A stretch of 64,000 bases of DNA. Source: Sthenelais limicola. Taxonomy: Eukaryota > Annelida > Polychaeta > Phyllodocida > Sigalionidae. Where the stretch lies: NCBI GenBank assembly GCA_942159475.1, contig OW804094.1, positions 133,162,755-133,226,754 of the forward strand, read 5' to 3'. The translations under genes and the position numbers were made by a program. A model generated the notes under the pieces. It was given only the letters and a program-made list of their open reading frames with translations, was not told the DNA's origin and ran no database searches. Below are positions 1-13,531 of this stretch, piece after piece. The stretch's first letter is position 1. Each line of letters starts with the position of its first letter.

Positions 1-1554
1 ATAATTATAGTCAGTAGATCTACCAAAGAATAATTAAAAGCACTCCTCGAAGGCTTGTACATTGCGGTCGTGACGTCTAGCAGAAATGGATTGAAGCATC
101 ACTCGTAAAATCCCTTCATATACACGAAGAGCCAACAGCCATACGCATTTAATGCTTTATTTGGTCCAAATCCCTGTCGTTCTGTACCGTACACTTGCAC
201 CCATTCATGTTCTACGCGGAGATAAAGGGAACTCCTATATACATGTAATGTCAGTTATTGTTATGAAGCCTTCAGGTTAATGATCCTTGTAATATCCATC
301 GTTCAATATCCATGTAATTGCTCCGATGCCCATACTGAGGCATCGCTGATAATTACGGTCTCTACACATGCTTGTGCAATGTATTATGAATAGCCCATGA
401 AAGATAAATAGCTCCTAGGGCATTGCTATCAGTTGTTTTTTCAAGTGCTACAATGGTGTTGTCTTATAACTGCTTTGCAGAACGAGCCAGAATATTAGTG
501 CTAGTCTATTGTAGTCTCGTATTTGTGAACGCCACAACATGCAAAGGCTGCATGTATGCATTGAAGATGAGCTGTATATATAGTCTGGCATCAACTAGAA
601 AAGAAGGGGGCTTAATAGAGCCCAAATATTACTATCTAATTACGATATTAATATTAATGACAATTCTTTATTTATCAGGCAGAACATTGACAAAAAGGTG
701 GCGTATTGTTAGCTATGAACAGTAAACAACACTACTGGCATATATTTGGCAGCTGGCCTGTTCTTCCAATGTACACCGGTAGGAAAATACTCTGAATATG
801 AGAATGTATCAAACGACAATAACAAATGTTCACAACGTAGAAGACACATTTGCACTTTGATAATGACAATCTTATATAAATTTGCGTATCGCACTACCCC
901 ATTAAAAAGTTGCATAATTTGGGCTTCGTAACTTTATACCGAGAGAACGTTATTTAGAAAATTATAAACTGAACAATTGTGATAGTGTTAAAATAGTCCA
1001 AGAAATGTATTTGAGCTTTGATAACTGTACCTCTCTGCAATGTAATGCCAGTAACTGCCATGTGTCCCACTAGATTAATTTCACCGTTTACGTTTAGATG
1101 TATTGTTTTAGGTAGGCGAACTAGTATGATGAATGGGGATGGGAGGGACAGTGTTCAGTTTCGGTGAAACTGATCCAAAATTGGCCAGGTAATTCTCACT
1201 GTGGTTGATCAGGGGCCATGCTGCCTTAGAATTGAATAGTTTTAACAACATGCTAACGTACAAGTGTTAACTGTAAAACGAGTACTAAATAATAATTTTG
1301 TGGACTAGAACATATACAAGTGTTATCTTTGAAAAGAGTAAGAAATAATTGTGTGGACGGACTCTCATCTATCAAATACCTGGCGAGTTAACTCATCCTC
1401 TCGATGAATGCATTAGAGTATTAAATAAACTACGGCACTGATAAAAACGATACACGTTCTGTTCTGCTCGGAGAAAGATAGCAACAATGAGATGATAGTA
1501 GGCATCGATTCCGAGCCCTGATAACGCTTCAGAAGGGTTGGTGATAGCACCGTT

Positions 1555-1766
1555 GTGGGCGTGAACCCTACTGTTCAAACAGGTCGAATAAGAACGGGCC
1601 AGGTCCGAGATCCGGCCGATCCTTGGGTCCAGAGGTCGGATCCACCCCCTTTCTGTGTCTCGCAACTTCCCTCCAGCTCCCACTCAAACACCTCCCTCAT
1701 ACTCGCTCACGATTTCATACATTGGATCGCTCCGGCGTCCGTAAATTTAAACTGATTTTTAAACAG
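1555..1766 (+). other. Candidate non-coding first exon / promoter block of Dab
   Basis: This block is clearly GC-richer and CpG-richer than its surroundings and ends in AAACAG followed by GTGAGT, a consensus splice donor at 1766/1767. The first coding exon of Dab has a good acceptor at 13356 just before its start codon, so at least one upstream non-coding exon must exist. This is the best candidate I see, but the intron would be 11.6 kb and no transcript evidence is available. Confidence 0.25.
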
Positions 1767-3723
1767 GTGAGTCTATAATTTCTACTCTTTAATTGAAAGA
1801 CATCATTAGAGTGGATTAGTCTTTTAAAGCGTGGGAAATGCAAGGCTGGATTAGCTATGGGACCACTTTTTTCCTTTGAATAACAATGATGGGAGAGCGA
1901 ACGTGTTCTGCGACTCACTTTGGGGAATGCTGAGTGTACCATTTCCCTTAGAGTAGAGTCATTCCCACAACACCCAACCTCACCATTAAACTTGGTAATA
2001 TTATGCAACATTGTGTTCGAGCAGCCTTAGCATGAAACCTAAGACCTTAAACCGTTATTTGTTTGGTGAACTTCACCGAGGTCAGACTCGCAAATTATCG
2101 GAAAATAGGGAGTACGAGAAGATTCCAAATTTCGGTAAATTGCCTTTTTTCCCCTTCTGTATAGGTTTTTATAGAGAAATCATGTCAAACCCATGCCATG
2201 GAGGCCTGGTTGGACTGTTGAATCGGGCCATTGACATGGATTCAGATTTCACTCATAGCTCGTGTGTTTTGCCTTGTATTTTACTCCAAGGTTTTGCCTC
2301 CCTCAAAATCAGCCTTGGCATTCAAAGGAATATAGAAATATCTGTTCTGACTCGGCCACCCTACCCAGACTTTAATTCTGCTTATGTCACCAGTTTGGGG
2401 CTTGTTTTGCTACCGACTTATTCTACAAATGTGGGAGTTGGATATTGGGAACTTTGGGTAGCATTTAATTACGGACGGATAACTTTGCACGCCATCTGAC
2501 TCACGAGCAGCCCATTGTTGCTGAATGTTGGAATGTTGCACGCATTAGAGAATCAAGCTTCGATCTCCCGATCAGTCATCACGATCGAAGATTACAGATT
2601 CGGCCATTCTATGAGCACTGACTTCCAAGCTCCTGAGTAGATCTTCTAATGTTCTTACGTTACTTAAACCCATGGAGTTACTTCTTTAATTGATTCGAAT
2701 GATGTGTTTTGAAAGTTGTTATTCAGGCATACATTTTATAGTAAGTATTGTACGTGTACCTGAGGAACATAGCTAGGCTTACGTAATACATTATCAGTTC
2801 CATATTTAGAAGGATTCTAATACTCATTATACAGATTCAAGTAACAAATTTATATCAAAATAATAGTGTTTCTCTCCTCTGGTCACAATTCATCATGAGA
2901 TATTCCTTTGGTACATACTGCTTGCCTAAACAATCTGAGAGTTCACATAATAAATATTGTTATGGTCAGACGTGATAAAAAAAAAAGGGGGCCTTAATTC
3001 CTCCTCTGGTGGTACCATGCTGAGGTTTTCTAGAACATTCCTCTGCAGTGGGTTACCGACAATTGTTTTATCGTACTCTCATATAGCAAAGGTATAGCTA
3101 CCTGTTCTCAGATCACTATTTTAAAAATACTATTGGTTCGTTTCCTTTGTTCGAATATAACGTAGCCTTGTACTTAAATAATGTGGTTAGCCTCAGTGGG
3201 TAACCGTAATTGTATGGATTTTTGTATCATTTTTTTTCACATCCTCATTTCAGCCGATACAATAATTTATTACGAGCAATGCGGGATATGGATATAACTA
3301 GAATATGTGAGTGACAAGCTGCTGGGCTTGTGAAGACTGTTGAGATAAACCAGGGCATATTTGATAATTGGCGTTATCGAATTTATAGTGGTAGGCATCA
3401 CAGTGGTACTTGACTCGATGGGTGTTGTTAATACCACCAACTCCTGGTAGATTTATCCATGCTCGTGCCGCTCCCTACACTTATCATCAGCTTCTGAAAA
3501 AAAATAACCTATATCCACTTACTAGCTTCTCGTGGCTAACAACAGCTACATGTGACAAATATAACCATTCTTTTCTTTCTCTCTCTCTTTTGACTTTGAC
3601 TTTCTCTTTCAAACTGTCTCTGTCTGTCTGTCGATCTCTCTTTATGTCTGTCCCTTATCATTCGCTCCCTTCTTTAGCTTTCTTTTATATATCGCTGTCT
3701 CTATCATTCTCTTCCATCATAAA

Positions 3724-3778
3724 TATCTATCTATCCATCTATATCTATCTATCCATCTATCTATCTATCTATCTATCT
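3724..3778. repeat. (ATCT)n microsatellite
   Basis: An imperfect tetranucleotide repeat of ATCT with occasional CATC variants. It sits at the end of a longer pyrimidine-rich, TCTC-rich tract that begins near 3570. Confidence 0.9.
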
Positions 3779-6027
3779 TTTCTTCTGGTTTTCCGTTTCT
3801 TCTGACACTGATAGCTACTGATTTTTTCCGTCATGCCAAATACCATTTCACAACTTTCTAGGCCACAGACCTGCCATTTCTCCACGTTCAAAGGCAATGT
3901 TTATTTTGCTTTTTCTTAGAATCGCCATTTCATGTTACGTTAGATGTTGTAAAATGTGCTATATAACGAGTATAAGTTAATGCTCTAATGATTCCTCTTT
4001 CTCAGAAAACCGAAGCATGTTATGTCGAGGCTGAAATGTAACATAATGTCTTTTCGATTATGATATCTGTGGTTATCTTCGCTATCTCCCTGTGTTATTG
4101 GCAGTCTACACCGCCCCCTTTTCTGCTTGTGTTATGAAGCTTTATTAGGCTATACGTGAGGACCCTTATCACTCGTTATTGATGCTGCCACTATTTACCA
4201 AAGTTAGTTTACAATTACATGCGTTGTCTTAAAGCATAAAACAAAGATGGCAACGTACTTGAAGTGAAGTATTGTTCCATGTCAGGGTGATTATTATTTT
4301 GTTACCTAATGCAAGCATCATATTTTCAACACTAATATTTTTTTCGATGCATCAACCTCTCATACCTCCTACAACCGATTTACCTCGACCCTAGATGGTG
4401 GCCTGTGTTAATGTGGATTCCCCGCACATTAACTTATGCTGCGCAGATATAGCTCGCCTCATGTATTAAGATGCATTGTTGAAAAAAGGTCTACACGTGC
4501 CACGAGTCATGTGTTTGAAATGGGCAAGAAATCAAATGCTACGCCCCAGGTTTTACGCTGACTACTCCTTATGTTAGTCACAATAGAAATACTCTATGTT
4601 AGTTTTTTTCCATACGAGTTTTTGCTGTGTAATCTTGTTATATATAGACTTCTCAGCAGAATATTTTTTTCTCATTTATCACTTGATGTGTCCCTTTGAA
4701 ATGGTAAACTTATACTCCCCCAAATACATAGCTTTATTATCTTAGTCAAGGTATCAAGTACTTTTCTCCCGTCTTCAGGTGTTACTACTCCTGCGGGTAA
4801 GATTCAGTAGAGGAGAGAAAACAATGTCCAGCAACTGCATATATATTTGTTGTGTTGCAGAGAAGAATTAGGCTACTAGGACATAACGTTTTCTACCCCA
4901 CTATAGAAATTCTCAGCCACAACTCTCCAATGGCCGTTCGCTGTTCATTCGCAATGTATACTCTTGCCATCTATTCTCTGGGCGCAAAATAATTGTTTAT
5001 ATATATGCTTCTAGCATATCAGTTGTTATGCACTGGTTCATTTCAGTGGAATTAGGACATCTTATACCCTGAATGTTTCGAGAGGTTAACCAAGCATCGA
5101 TGGCACCCATGCCCAAAGTCTAATAGTCTTGACTATGATCATCTAAGGTTCTAAGTATATATAATATGATATTTTACGATCCTAACATGTCATACAGAGA
5201 TGACACCATTTTAAGAATGGTATGCGTAGTGAAGTGTGATATTCTCGTTATATTTCAGGATTTGTTCTTCATTTGTTACCAGTGTTGACAGTGTAAACAG
5301 TGGGATGATCGTGATCTTCGTTCCCATGGCTAAACTTAATTCTTACTAACGTCTCAGTTATATTCCCATTATATGGTCCTGACATGTTTGCTTATCGTAA
5401 AATAGTGCATTTCCAGCTCAGTGAAACTTGTTTGGGGAATGATTTTAGTGCCAGCAACCAAGAGGCCACATAGTGCATGCTTTCATAAACCCATTCACCA
5501 ACCGCATTTGTCTGGATCGAGCATATTGGTATGCGTTGCGTTATACAATTACAAATGGCTATATAATAGAATAGAATAGAAAATATATACAAACAGCCAC
5601 ACAATGTATATTCTTTCCATGCATGAATGTAAAATTACTTTCTAAAAGTCTTTTTTTATAACGGTATGGAATACATCAACCATGGCATCGGAAGAAACTT
5701 ATTGAGCCCTTAATCTTAAGTGCACTATATTTACACTAGACCCAATACACTACATTTTGTTTAATTCTCTGTAAAGGTCTGGCACACCTATGCTAGTATG
5801 GGAGAACATTGTTGTGCACTTTCTTAGCTCTCTAGTCGTTTCTCAAATTAGATGTACTTGGCAACTTGTAATACCCGAGCGCTCTATAAATCTTATATTT
5901 TTTAACCTACAACATATTTTAAGTTCCAAGTTTAAGCCCAACCCGATCTGTTCCGCCTGAGATGAGGGCCCCTGGGAGGAGCACAATGCGTTGGGTTTCA
6001 TCGTCGGTACATATACATATCTGTATT

Positions 6028-6250
6028 TCAGTCTAGGCTCAAATTCAGCCTCTCAGCTCATATCAGAATATAGCATGTCAGTGATTGGAAGCCTACTGCG
6101 CTACTGCCTCTCACGGCCCTGGAGTAGGTGTCCAAATGGCATTATAATGGCATTTGACTGATTTATCATTCCTGCTATCTTAAACTGCGATTAGCAGAAC
6201 TGGGCGACCCTCAAATTATGATCGTGTCGACCTGGGGACTAGGCTGCAAT
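6028..6250 (+). repeat. Dispersed repeat, copy 1 (CAGTCTAGGCT family)
   Basis: The stretch beginning CAGTCTAGGCTCAA and containing GCATGTCAGTGATTGGAAGC and CGGCCCTGGAGTAGG is homologous by eye to the reverse complement of about 50011-50194. The first 120 bases align well and the rest is weaker. It looks like a short non-autonomous mobile element, and its 3' border is uncertain. Confidence 0.6.
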
Positions 6251-8839
6251 CAGTTATCTGGCTAAACTAAGATGCCGCATCATTGATTCGTGTCTATTTC
6301 TGTGCTCAGCATAGAATCTTGCGATATAGCCTCCAGGCTTTTGCAGTGTGCATAGAAATAATGGAACGGCTGCCTCCCTTACTTAGCCTTGAATGATGAA
6401 TTTAAGGCAGGAGGAGGAGAAGAGCTCTCTCTCCAGGCTTCTTTTATACATGGCTTGTCCAGGTCTACACAAAAAACCTTACGAATAGGGGCCTTGGATG
6501 TGCCACTGCATATTATGCCTGTTGTGGTACATGCTGGGTGAATTCTCTTTGAATCTGATTTACAAATATTTAGCAGCATTTTTAAATAGGGAGTTAAAAT
6601 GGCCAAACTATTTTTAGAATATTGTTTCTTCATTAAATGATCTATGGATAGATGCCAAAAGCCTAATGGGGAAGATGAAGACTTGTGTGACCAGATCGTG
6701 TATAGTAAACCTCTCTTTTCTTCTTTTTTGTTGTATAGTATACCAAATAGCAATTTGTATGCGAGTACTGATGGGGTGTATTCCATACTGAACTTAGAAA
6801 TGCTGAACTTGGGATATTTTCAACCTCTTTTTATTTACACTGACAGAAAACTCACAGGACCCATAGAGTATCAAATTACAATGTGGCGGCTAGCAAATCC
6901 CCTATTGCCGCCTGTTCTGTTTATTTAGATAGTAGAGAAACGCGAATTATCCTGCCTCCTTTTTGTTCATATTGTTTTGATTTGGCACTGGATGCCTTTA
7001 TATCAAATACCAATAAAGCTGGATTTTATTCTCTCAACTAGAAGGTTCGCTCCCAAGTGATCAATACATGGATGTGGGGTTGTATTTCCGAGCCTTGTAG
7101 ATGTATTGGTTTTTAATTCATTAATCTTCTGGAGCCTCTCTAGTTTGATTTCTCTCATTTGAATTGATTTTCATTTGTACCAGGGATAGAGGCTTCCTTG
7201 TAATTGATACCTGATTTAGCAAGCCAGAGACGGAGAGAGTTTTTCTTATTCTGGTTTGTGAAAGCGCTTAGAAACCTGAGAGTTCTCTGTCTTGGATTGA
7301 TAGCTTATCTGTAATCAGAAATGGTTTCTATTCTATGTACACGAGTTGAGCTATATGCCTTTGGCACTGTGTTTTAGGCTATAGTCTATGATTATAAATA
7401 ATGAACATGCAGTTATTGTTACGAGGAACGACACCTTCTGATCTTTACAACTGGAAAAGTAAAGACTATACTGAACAGATTATGCTCCTCTATCGGATGT
7501 TTATTGTGTTTATCTCTTAGATATGATACACACAACGCCCCTTTGCCCTTGGGGTCATTATGAACTCCCTAAACTAAACGTATTTTAGGCCTCTTTATTT
7601 CATTAGTCGTTAAATTTAGTTATCGTGGACTTTTTTTCACGGTAGATTTTCACATTTTATAATGGGCGTTCCCTGTACTCAAAAAGAATGAGGGTTTAGG
7701 AAAACACGTAGGTTTAGATCTATTTATACATGACGTGTTTTCCATGTGTTATTCTCATCTGTTTATTGACTCTTAAGGTATATTGAGTTCCTCCTCATGC
7801 CAGAATGCTCTGATGTAGCTAGATCTAAATCAATTCTTCGTTCGTGGCTTGTAAAGGGTTGGATGGGGAGTCATGTACCCCTTACTCTAGTGTCCTATGA
7901 TAGCCAGTCTTGTTCCCAGGGATCGCAAATCAATAGGTGACGGAGGGACATTGCCAATAGTACGTCTCTCTATACATGTATACATGCACATACCCACATT
8001 AAGAATGCGGACCTTGTAGGTCCAGATGGAAGCATGGTAGACTCACACCTGCCCAATCGCTCCACCGAGTATGGATTATATTGACGGATGGAATTAACTC
8101 CTGAAATGATGCCGTAACGGACTAGTGTAATATCACCTTTGAATGTATACGTGTAATGCCCCTACTATTGCAATTCCATTTTGATGTATAACTCCTAATG
8201 GGATCGACCTTTGTCAGGATCTCTGTAATGTGATTTTTGAGAATATGTTGCAGCTGTTAGTCGGTTCATAGTTAGTATTATGCAAAGGAGAATTTTCCCT
8301 CACCTGTGTATGGATCATCAGTTGAGACGTGTGATTGTGTATGGATCATCCAAATGGATGCCATCATATAAACAGTTACAAACATCCATACATGTATACA
8401 CTGTAACACATAAGGGTGAGACATAAAGTGTAAATAAATTCAACAAATTCCCTTTCATATATTGTTGTATTAAAGAGAAGAGAAGAAAAGAAATACATGT
8501 TTACATTTAGCATTTATTTCCTTCCAGGATCCAGGTAAAAGAAGATCTTAATCTGTAAAAGTGTAAGGTCATATTGGGCAGTCTACTCAAGGGGATATGC
8601 AATGCTGTTATATTTAGTATACATACACAAACATTATTTTGTGTGTGAATGGTTCGGGTTATATGACTAAGTATCCATGCTAAACGGTGTTGCAGGTTCT
8701 GTTTATCTGTTTATTTTCCCTCTGGTTGTATTATTAGCGTGGTATTCGTTAGCTTGGGTCTGTTTGACTTGAGTTTATTGACACATCAACGAGTGATTAA
8801 CTCCCATCCAGATGTAAGCTCATGAGCGCTCTCATTCTC

Positions 8840-8940
8840 TCCCCTCCCCCCTCCCCCCGCCTCTCTGTCTCTCTCTCTGTCTCTATCATTCTCTCCTTCC
8901 CTCTCTCTCCCACTCTCTCTGTCTCCCTCCCATCTACCGA
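8840..8940. repeat. CT-rich low-complexity tract
   Basis: About 100 bases composed almost entirely of C and T, with repeated CTCTCT and CTCCC blocks. This is a simple-sequence polypyrimidine tract with no coding potential. Confidence 0.85.
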
Positions 8941-10201
8941 GTATTAATTAGGTTCAGTTCGTTCAGGACAGAATTATCAATAATGTCCGCTCCCACCATT
9001 CCTTGTCCTAACCAAGGTGCACCCAGCCCCAAATTTTATGATTGCGTGCGAGAGCTTCGAGCGATCTCATTGATGTGATTCTAATTAATGCATTTTCATG
9101 CTTGCTGGTAGCAAATATTATGAAACTAACAACATCCCTGATGCCGTGTGATGGAGGAGTCGTGAATAATCATACATGTTATTATGAGATTGGTGCACGA
9201 ACGTGTTGGGTTAGGCAGGAAGCAGTGTTTCATCTATTAAATAAGAAAAGATTACCGGTATATCTGCTCACTTAACTTCTACTCCCACATTTTGGCAATT
9301 CCAACTGCGAGTGTTTTCTTCGAACATGAAACTTGATAATATACATTGTAGTCATGACCCCGACTCATGATTACCGCCCCCTTCTCGTTCCCATGAATTG
9401 TTATTATAAAGTTGAAACTTCCTCGTTTAGTTTGTTGGTGGGAGGTTTTAATATTTTCATATTCTACTCATTCATGATTGATCATACCATAGCCAGTTAG
9501 ACAGTTAACATTTTGGATTCTTACCTCTTCGAACTGTGATTCCTCTGCACTCGCTGGACAGAACAAGTAAATTACCATTATTATTCTGCGTGTTACATAA
9601 TCATAGCGAATTTATGTGAGACACTGGCCTCATAGATACCTCCACACATTCTGTACATATATCATGATATATAGCTTGACCCCTGTCTGTTTGAGCATTT
9701 TATGGGTATAGACTATATAGTGTCCACTTTTATTTACGTTACAATTTATTTGAATGTCACTTAAATTATCGATTCACCATCATGTAGCTTCATGTTACAT
9801 AAATAGTCTTCTCAGCGTCATCGAGTTATTGTGAGAGTCTAAAAAAAAAGAAGCGCAATCAGTTCAAATGGCCATCTTCATGGCATTTAGTTGTTGTCCC
9901 GGGCTGTGGATAGTAAGTGACTTGCTAAAATGTCACAATGCCTCCCACCTCACTCCCCCATCATGCTGTATTCAAGCACCTTCTTCAAGTTGTCGCATGT
10001 GGAGACAATAGCTCACGCCTGGTCATTTTTCCATATTTGCCTTCACGCTGAGCTTATGGGCCATGATAGCAGGTATAGCAGCTTAGACAATGTGCTCATG
10101 GGACCGCTTTGTTTGGTGGGATGAAGAACGAGGACTAACTGGCCTAGGATGGCTATATTATAGTCAGATGTGCTGTGATTGTAAGAGAGGAGAGGCTGGT
10201 T

Positions 10202-10240
10202 GAGGTGGTGGTGTGGTGGTATAGTGGTGGTGGTGGTGTA
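10202..10240. repeat. (GGT)n-rich simple repeat
   Basis: An imperfect GGT/GTG trinucleotide run at the left edge of a GC-richer island (10200-10510). I could not recognise a protein in that island in any frame. Confidence 0.8.
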
Positions 10241-13200
10241 GGAGACCACTATACATACAGGGAGGCATGGAAACCAGACGCTCCATACCAAGAGCTTTCT
10301 TGGATCGTCATCCCTCTGCAGATTTACCGACATTCTCTTAGGGACCTCCTCCGATGGAATCTCATTTGGCTTGACCAGGATCCATCGGATTCTGTTGAAC
10401 AGACGCCTGTGGTTCTTGATGAGATTTCTGATTTTATACGCCAGGCGTGCATATGGCAAGGGGGAATCTGTCAAGGGCATCAACGCTAATCAATTCCAAT
10501 GGACTGGCCAGAATTGGATCGTGTTGTGAAGGTATACAATGGAATATAGTTATTGTGTATGCTACTTGTAGCGTGGTGCCCCTTATTATTAATGCAATGC
10601 TATACATTCAGTCGGACCGCTGTATATGGATATAAAAACAAATATAGCATACCAATATCCATAGCCTTAAATACTATAGTCATTATTGTGTTGCGATCCT
10701 TTTATGGATGGAAACTGGGCCTCAAGCCTTTAGTAATGCCTGTACATATAATTCATACACCACTTAATGAATTCTCTGTTTGGAATGATTACCGTGTGTT
10801 ATGAAATAAGGATACTAACTTTAGAATGGAAAACTTACCATGTCGAGCAATGAATGAAAGTTGCGAAGCTCACGTACACCCCATATATGGGAATATTGAG
10901 TTTTGTGAATAATCTCTGTTTAATCATTTTGAGAAACAGCTCTGGAGAATCTGTGAGAGGCACCTCGGGGAGAACTCATGTCATGATGGCATCGAAAATC
11001 TTGACCAGTTTCCCCTCCCTCTGCGCTGAGGGCCGGATCCTCAAAATAAGATGCTCTCTGGAAGATTGCCCGCGAAAAACTCTCAACTGGCCCTAACGTT
11101 TCCAGGCTCTTTGAGAAATACACTCTTGTCCCTTCTATGGGCATTAAGCGCCTTCTACAAGGAGAATAGGAGGATCTAATTATAGAGGTCCTGCTTTTGA
11201 CTGATGTTATTTGCCAGCTTTGGCGGTGGCAGACTTTTCTTAATTTCTCTTTATCAGAAGGCTGCTTGTGTGAGTGGGTGGGTGTAGGCGTCAGTACGTC
11301 GGTACGGTGACTAGCTGTGGTCGTTTAGAGGTACAATGATGAGGCACAAGCAGCACTACTATTTCCTATCACTGAATCAGAATATTGAGTCAATTTAGCT
11401 AAATACTCTAAATGGGAAATAGTTACTGTAATCGCACTTCATCATGAGTATTAACATCCATATTTATAATGACTTATTCGAAGTGGTAGGTCCACGAAAC
11501 GCAGATATCAGTCAGTTGGCGAATTTTAACAATTTAAAGTTTGCTGGAAGAATATTTATGTGCATGAGTGTTATTGAAAATGTGTATATGTTCGACTGAG
11601 TTTATTATGTGGACGTCGACCGAACATCTTGCTGAACTGTTTATTTAGTGCATGGAGTCTGAACTAGCGATTGTGAATAGGAACAAAAAGCAAAAAGCAG
11701 CTTGACAGTGCGCTGTGACATGATGTATAATTGACTCCCTTTCCTTTGCCAAGAACATCTTTATGTAAGCGTCATGTATAAATTATACACTTGTCTGCCA
11801 AGGTAAATTGGTGCCTGAGAAGATGAGACTTTAGCTTTTATCCCCTCTAAGCGATTTTATGAAAGATGGATTGATTTATATATTCTTTTATTTCGTCTTT
11901 TAAGCAAGAGAAATATGATGAATTAGTCCCATCTGCACACTGCAGCTTTTCCTGGTACTACCATGACGTTTAGTAATAATAAACAAGAAATTGTCAAGTA
12001 ACATGTGAGGTTACAAACACATAGCCATCCAGTCGTTAGCTAGCTAATTGTTCAGATAGCTTAGTGGCCACATAGCTCAAATAAGCTTTATTCACCTTCT
12101 ATAACTATGAAGAGATTATTTTCGTTGGGGCATTGGAATATGTTTACAAAACTGAGCTTAACATCTAGCGAAATCCAAACGATCTATATTATTTGCAGAG
12201 GAATACAAATATTATAAAACTGGTGCTATCTCCTAACTTACCTTGTTTCATGTGAAGGTGAATCTATCTAATCCTTGATATGTTGAATTGGTACATCCAC
12301 AACATTTTATTTAGTTCAATCAAATCCCTTCCCAGTCATGAAATAATAGGATAGGGGAATTATAACACAAAGTTTGGGATCAGGGAATGTAGAGCTTATG
12401 CTCTTGATTTGGTTGCACTCATGCCAAGTGCAATTAAGGCCAAACGGGAGTTGCTCCCCACCTTTCACGAGGGACTAGAGTGGGCCTCAAGGCAATCTAG
12501 CCATGGTGGAGAATGGAAAACATCTACGTTGGCTGAATTGAATTGGATTGAAGTATCCTTTATTTGTCTTAAGGTGTTGATAAAAAAAAGGGTCGTGAAC
12601 ATCTGAATAGAGTCAAGTCTTCCAGTTCGTGCCCTCGTTAGGATGGCTTTCTTTGATGGAGTTTTGTTACATCGATCTAGATAGATCTACTTGAAAGAGT
12701 AGTTGATAGAGCTTTCACATGAAACATGAGTCTTGAGAGAGATGCTAACATCTGAAGAGAATGCTAATATCTAAGATTATAGCTCGGATGTTTTTGATTT
12801 TCAGAGGACTGAATAGTGCTTTATATCTTTATTAGGCAAAAAAAAAGTCTGACATCCATTTCGTGGATTTACAGGTAATATGAATAAAGAGTCAACTCTA
12901 ATGTTATCAGACTACCATCAAATCCTCTTCCACGTTTCCTCAATTATAATTCGTCTTTAAAATTATCCACCTTGTCGGTTTACCATATTGGTGTTGCAGC
13001 AAAATGTCATATATAAATTATATGTCATGTAAATTTTGCACGGTATGTTATTACTGTATAATGAAATGGATCTTTATCTTGTTATTTCATTTAGTCATAT
13101 TCAGTTGACCCCAAACAGCTCCTTTCTTTCCGAATACTTAAGTCGATTCTTGTCAAACCATAACAATGATTCGCATTGTATTGTAATGTTATCTTATCCT

Positions 13201-13356
13201 ATTTTATCGTTTTGTATGTGTTTTCTGGAAGAATACCAAGACTCATCACTGGCAGATGTGAAGTCTGTCAAATGTCTTCTCTACTCTTACACAACGTATG
13301 TCATCTTGATTTATTTACCAACATTCTCAGGAGGGTTGTGTTGTCCTCTCTTACAG

Positions 13357-13386
13357 ACGTGAGTGAGTGTTCGAGTCACCACGAAG
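13357..13386 (+). other. Dab 5' UTR portion of first coding exon
   Basis: A pyrimidine-rich run ending CTCTCTTACAG forms a strong acceptor at 13356. The 30 bases after it include an in-frame stop (13360) before the first ATG at 13387, which supports that ATG and implies an upstream non-coding exon. Confidence 0.6.
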
Positions 13387-13531
13387 ATGCCGCCAAGTGA
13401 CGATAAGGAAAAGGTTGAGAATGAGGAGAACGAGAAAAATGACGTTTCCGACACGAAGAGTAACAAAAGTGATAAGTCTGACAAATCGGACAAAAGTAAA
13501 GACACGCCTAAAAAGGGCAAGGTTAAGAAGG
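13387..13531 (+). CDS. Dab: Dab coding exon 1 (charged N-terminus)
   Basis: Encodes residues 1-48 plus one base. It starts MPPSDDKEK and continues with an acidic stretch, repeated SDK units, and a basic [10 protein letters not shown] end, which is the usual low-complexity lead-in to a Dab PTB domain. The donor is GTAAGT at 13532. Confidence 0.85.

Larger units (their letters stand above)
1..13356. other. Upstream non-coding region, no gene supported
   Basis: No open reading frame here looks like a known protein, and the longest (about 160 codons near 2.0-2.5 kb) has low-complexity composition with no recognisable domain or matching splice partner. The stretch is AT-rich and holds simple repeats, one dispersed repeat (about 6.03 kb), pyrimidine-rich tracts at 3.57-3.79 and 8.84-8.94 kb, and GC-richer islands at 1.55-1.77, 10.2-10.5 and 10.9-11.15 kb. 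It lies directly 5' of Dab, so distal promoter, enhancers or non-coding first exons of that gene may be present. That is an inference from position only. Confidence 0.6.

Noticed and set aside
2011..2499. 162-codon plus-strand ORF
   Set aside because: No recognisable domain, irregular composition, no splice-compatible neighbours; length is within chance for the window.
6379..6928. Overlapping ORFs of 135 and 94 codons on opposite strands
   Set aside because: Mutual shadows with no family similarity or conserved motif.
10043..10510. GC-richer island with opposite-strand ORFs (one with a basic KIRNLIKNHRRLFNRIR segment)
   Set aside because: Briefly suggested a LINE linker region, but no reverse-transcriptase or endonuclease motif follows in any frame.
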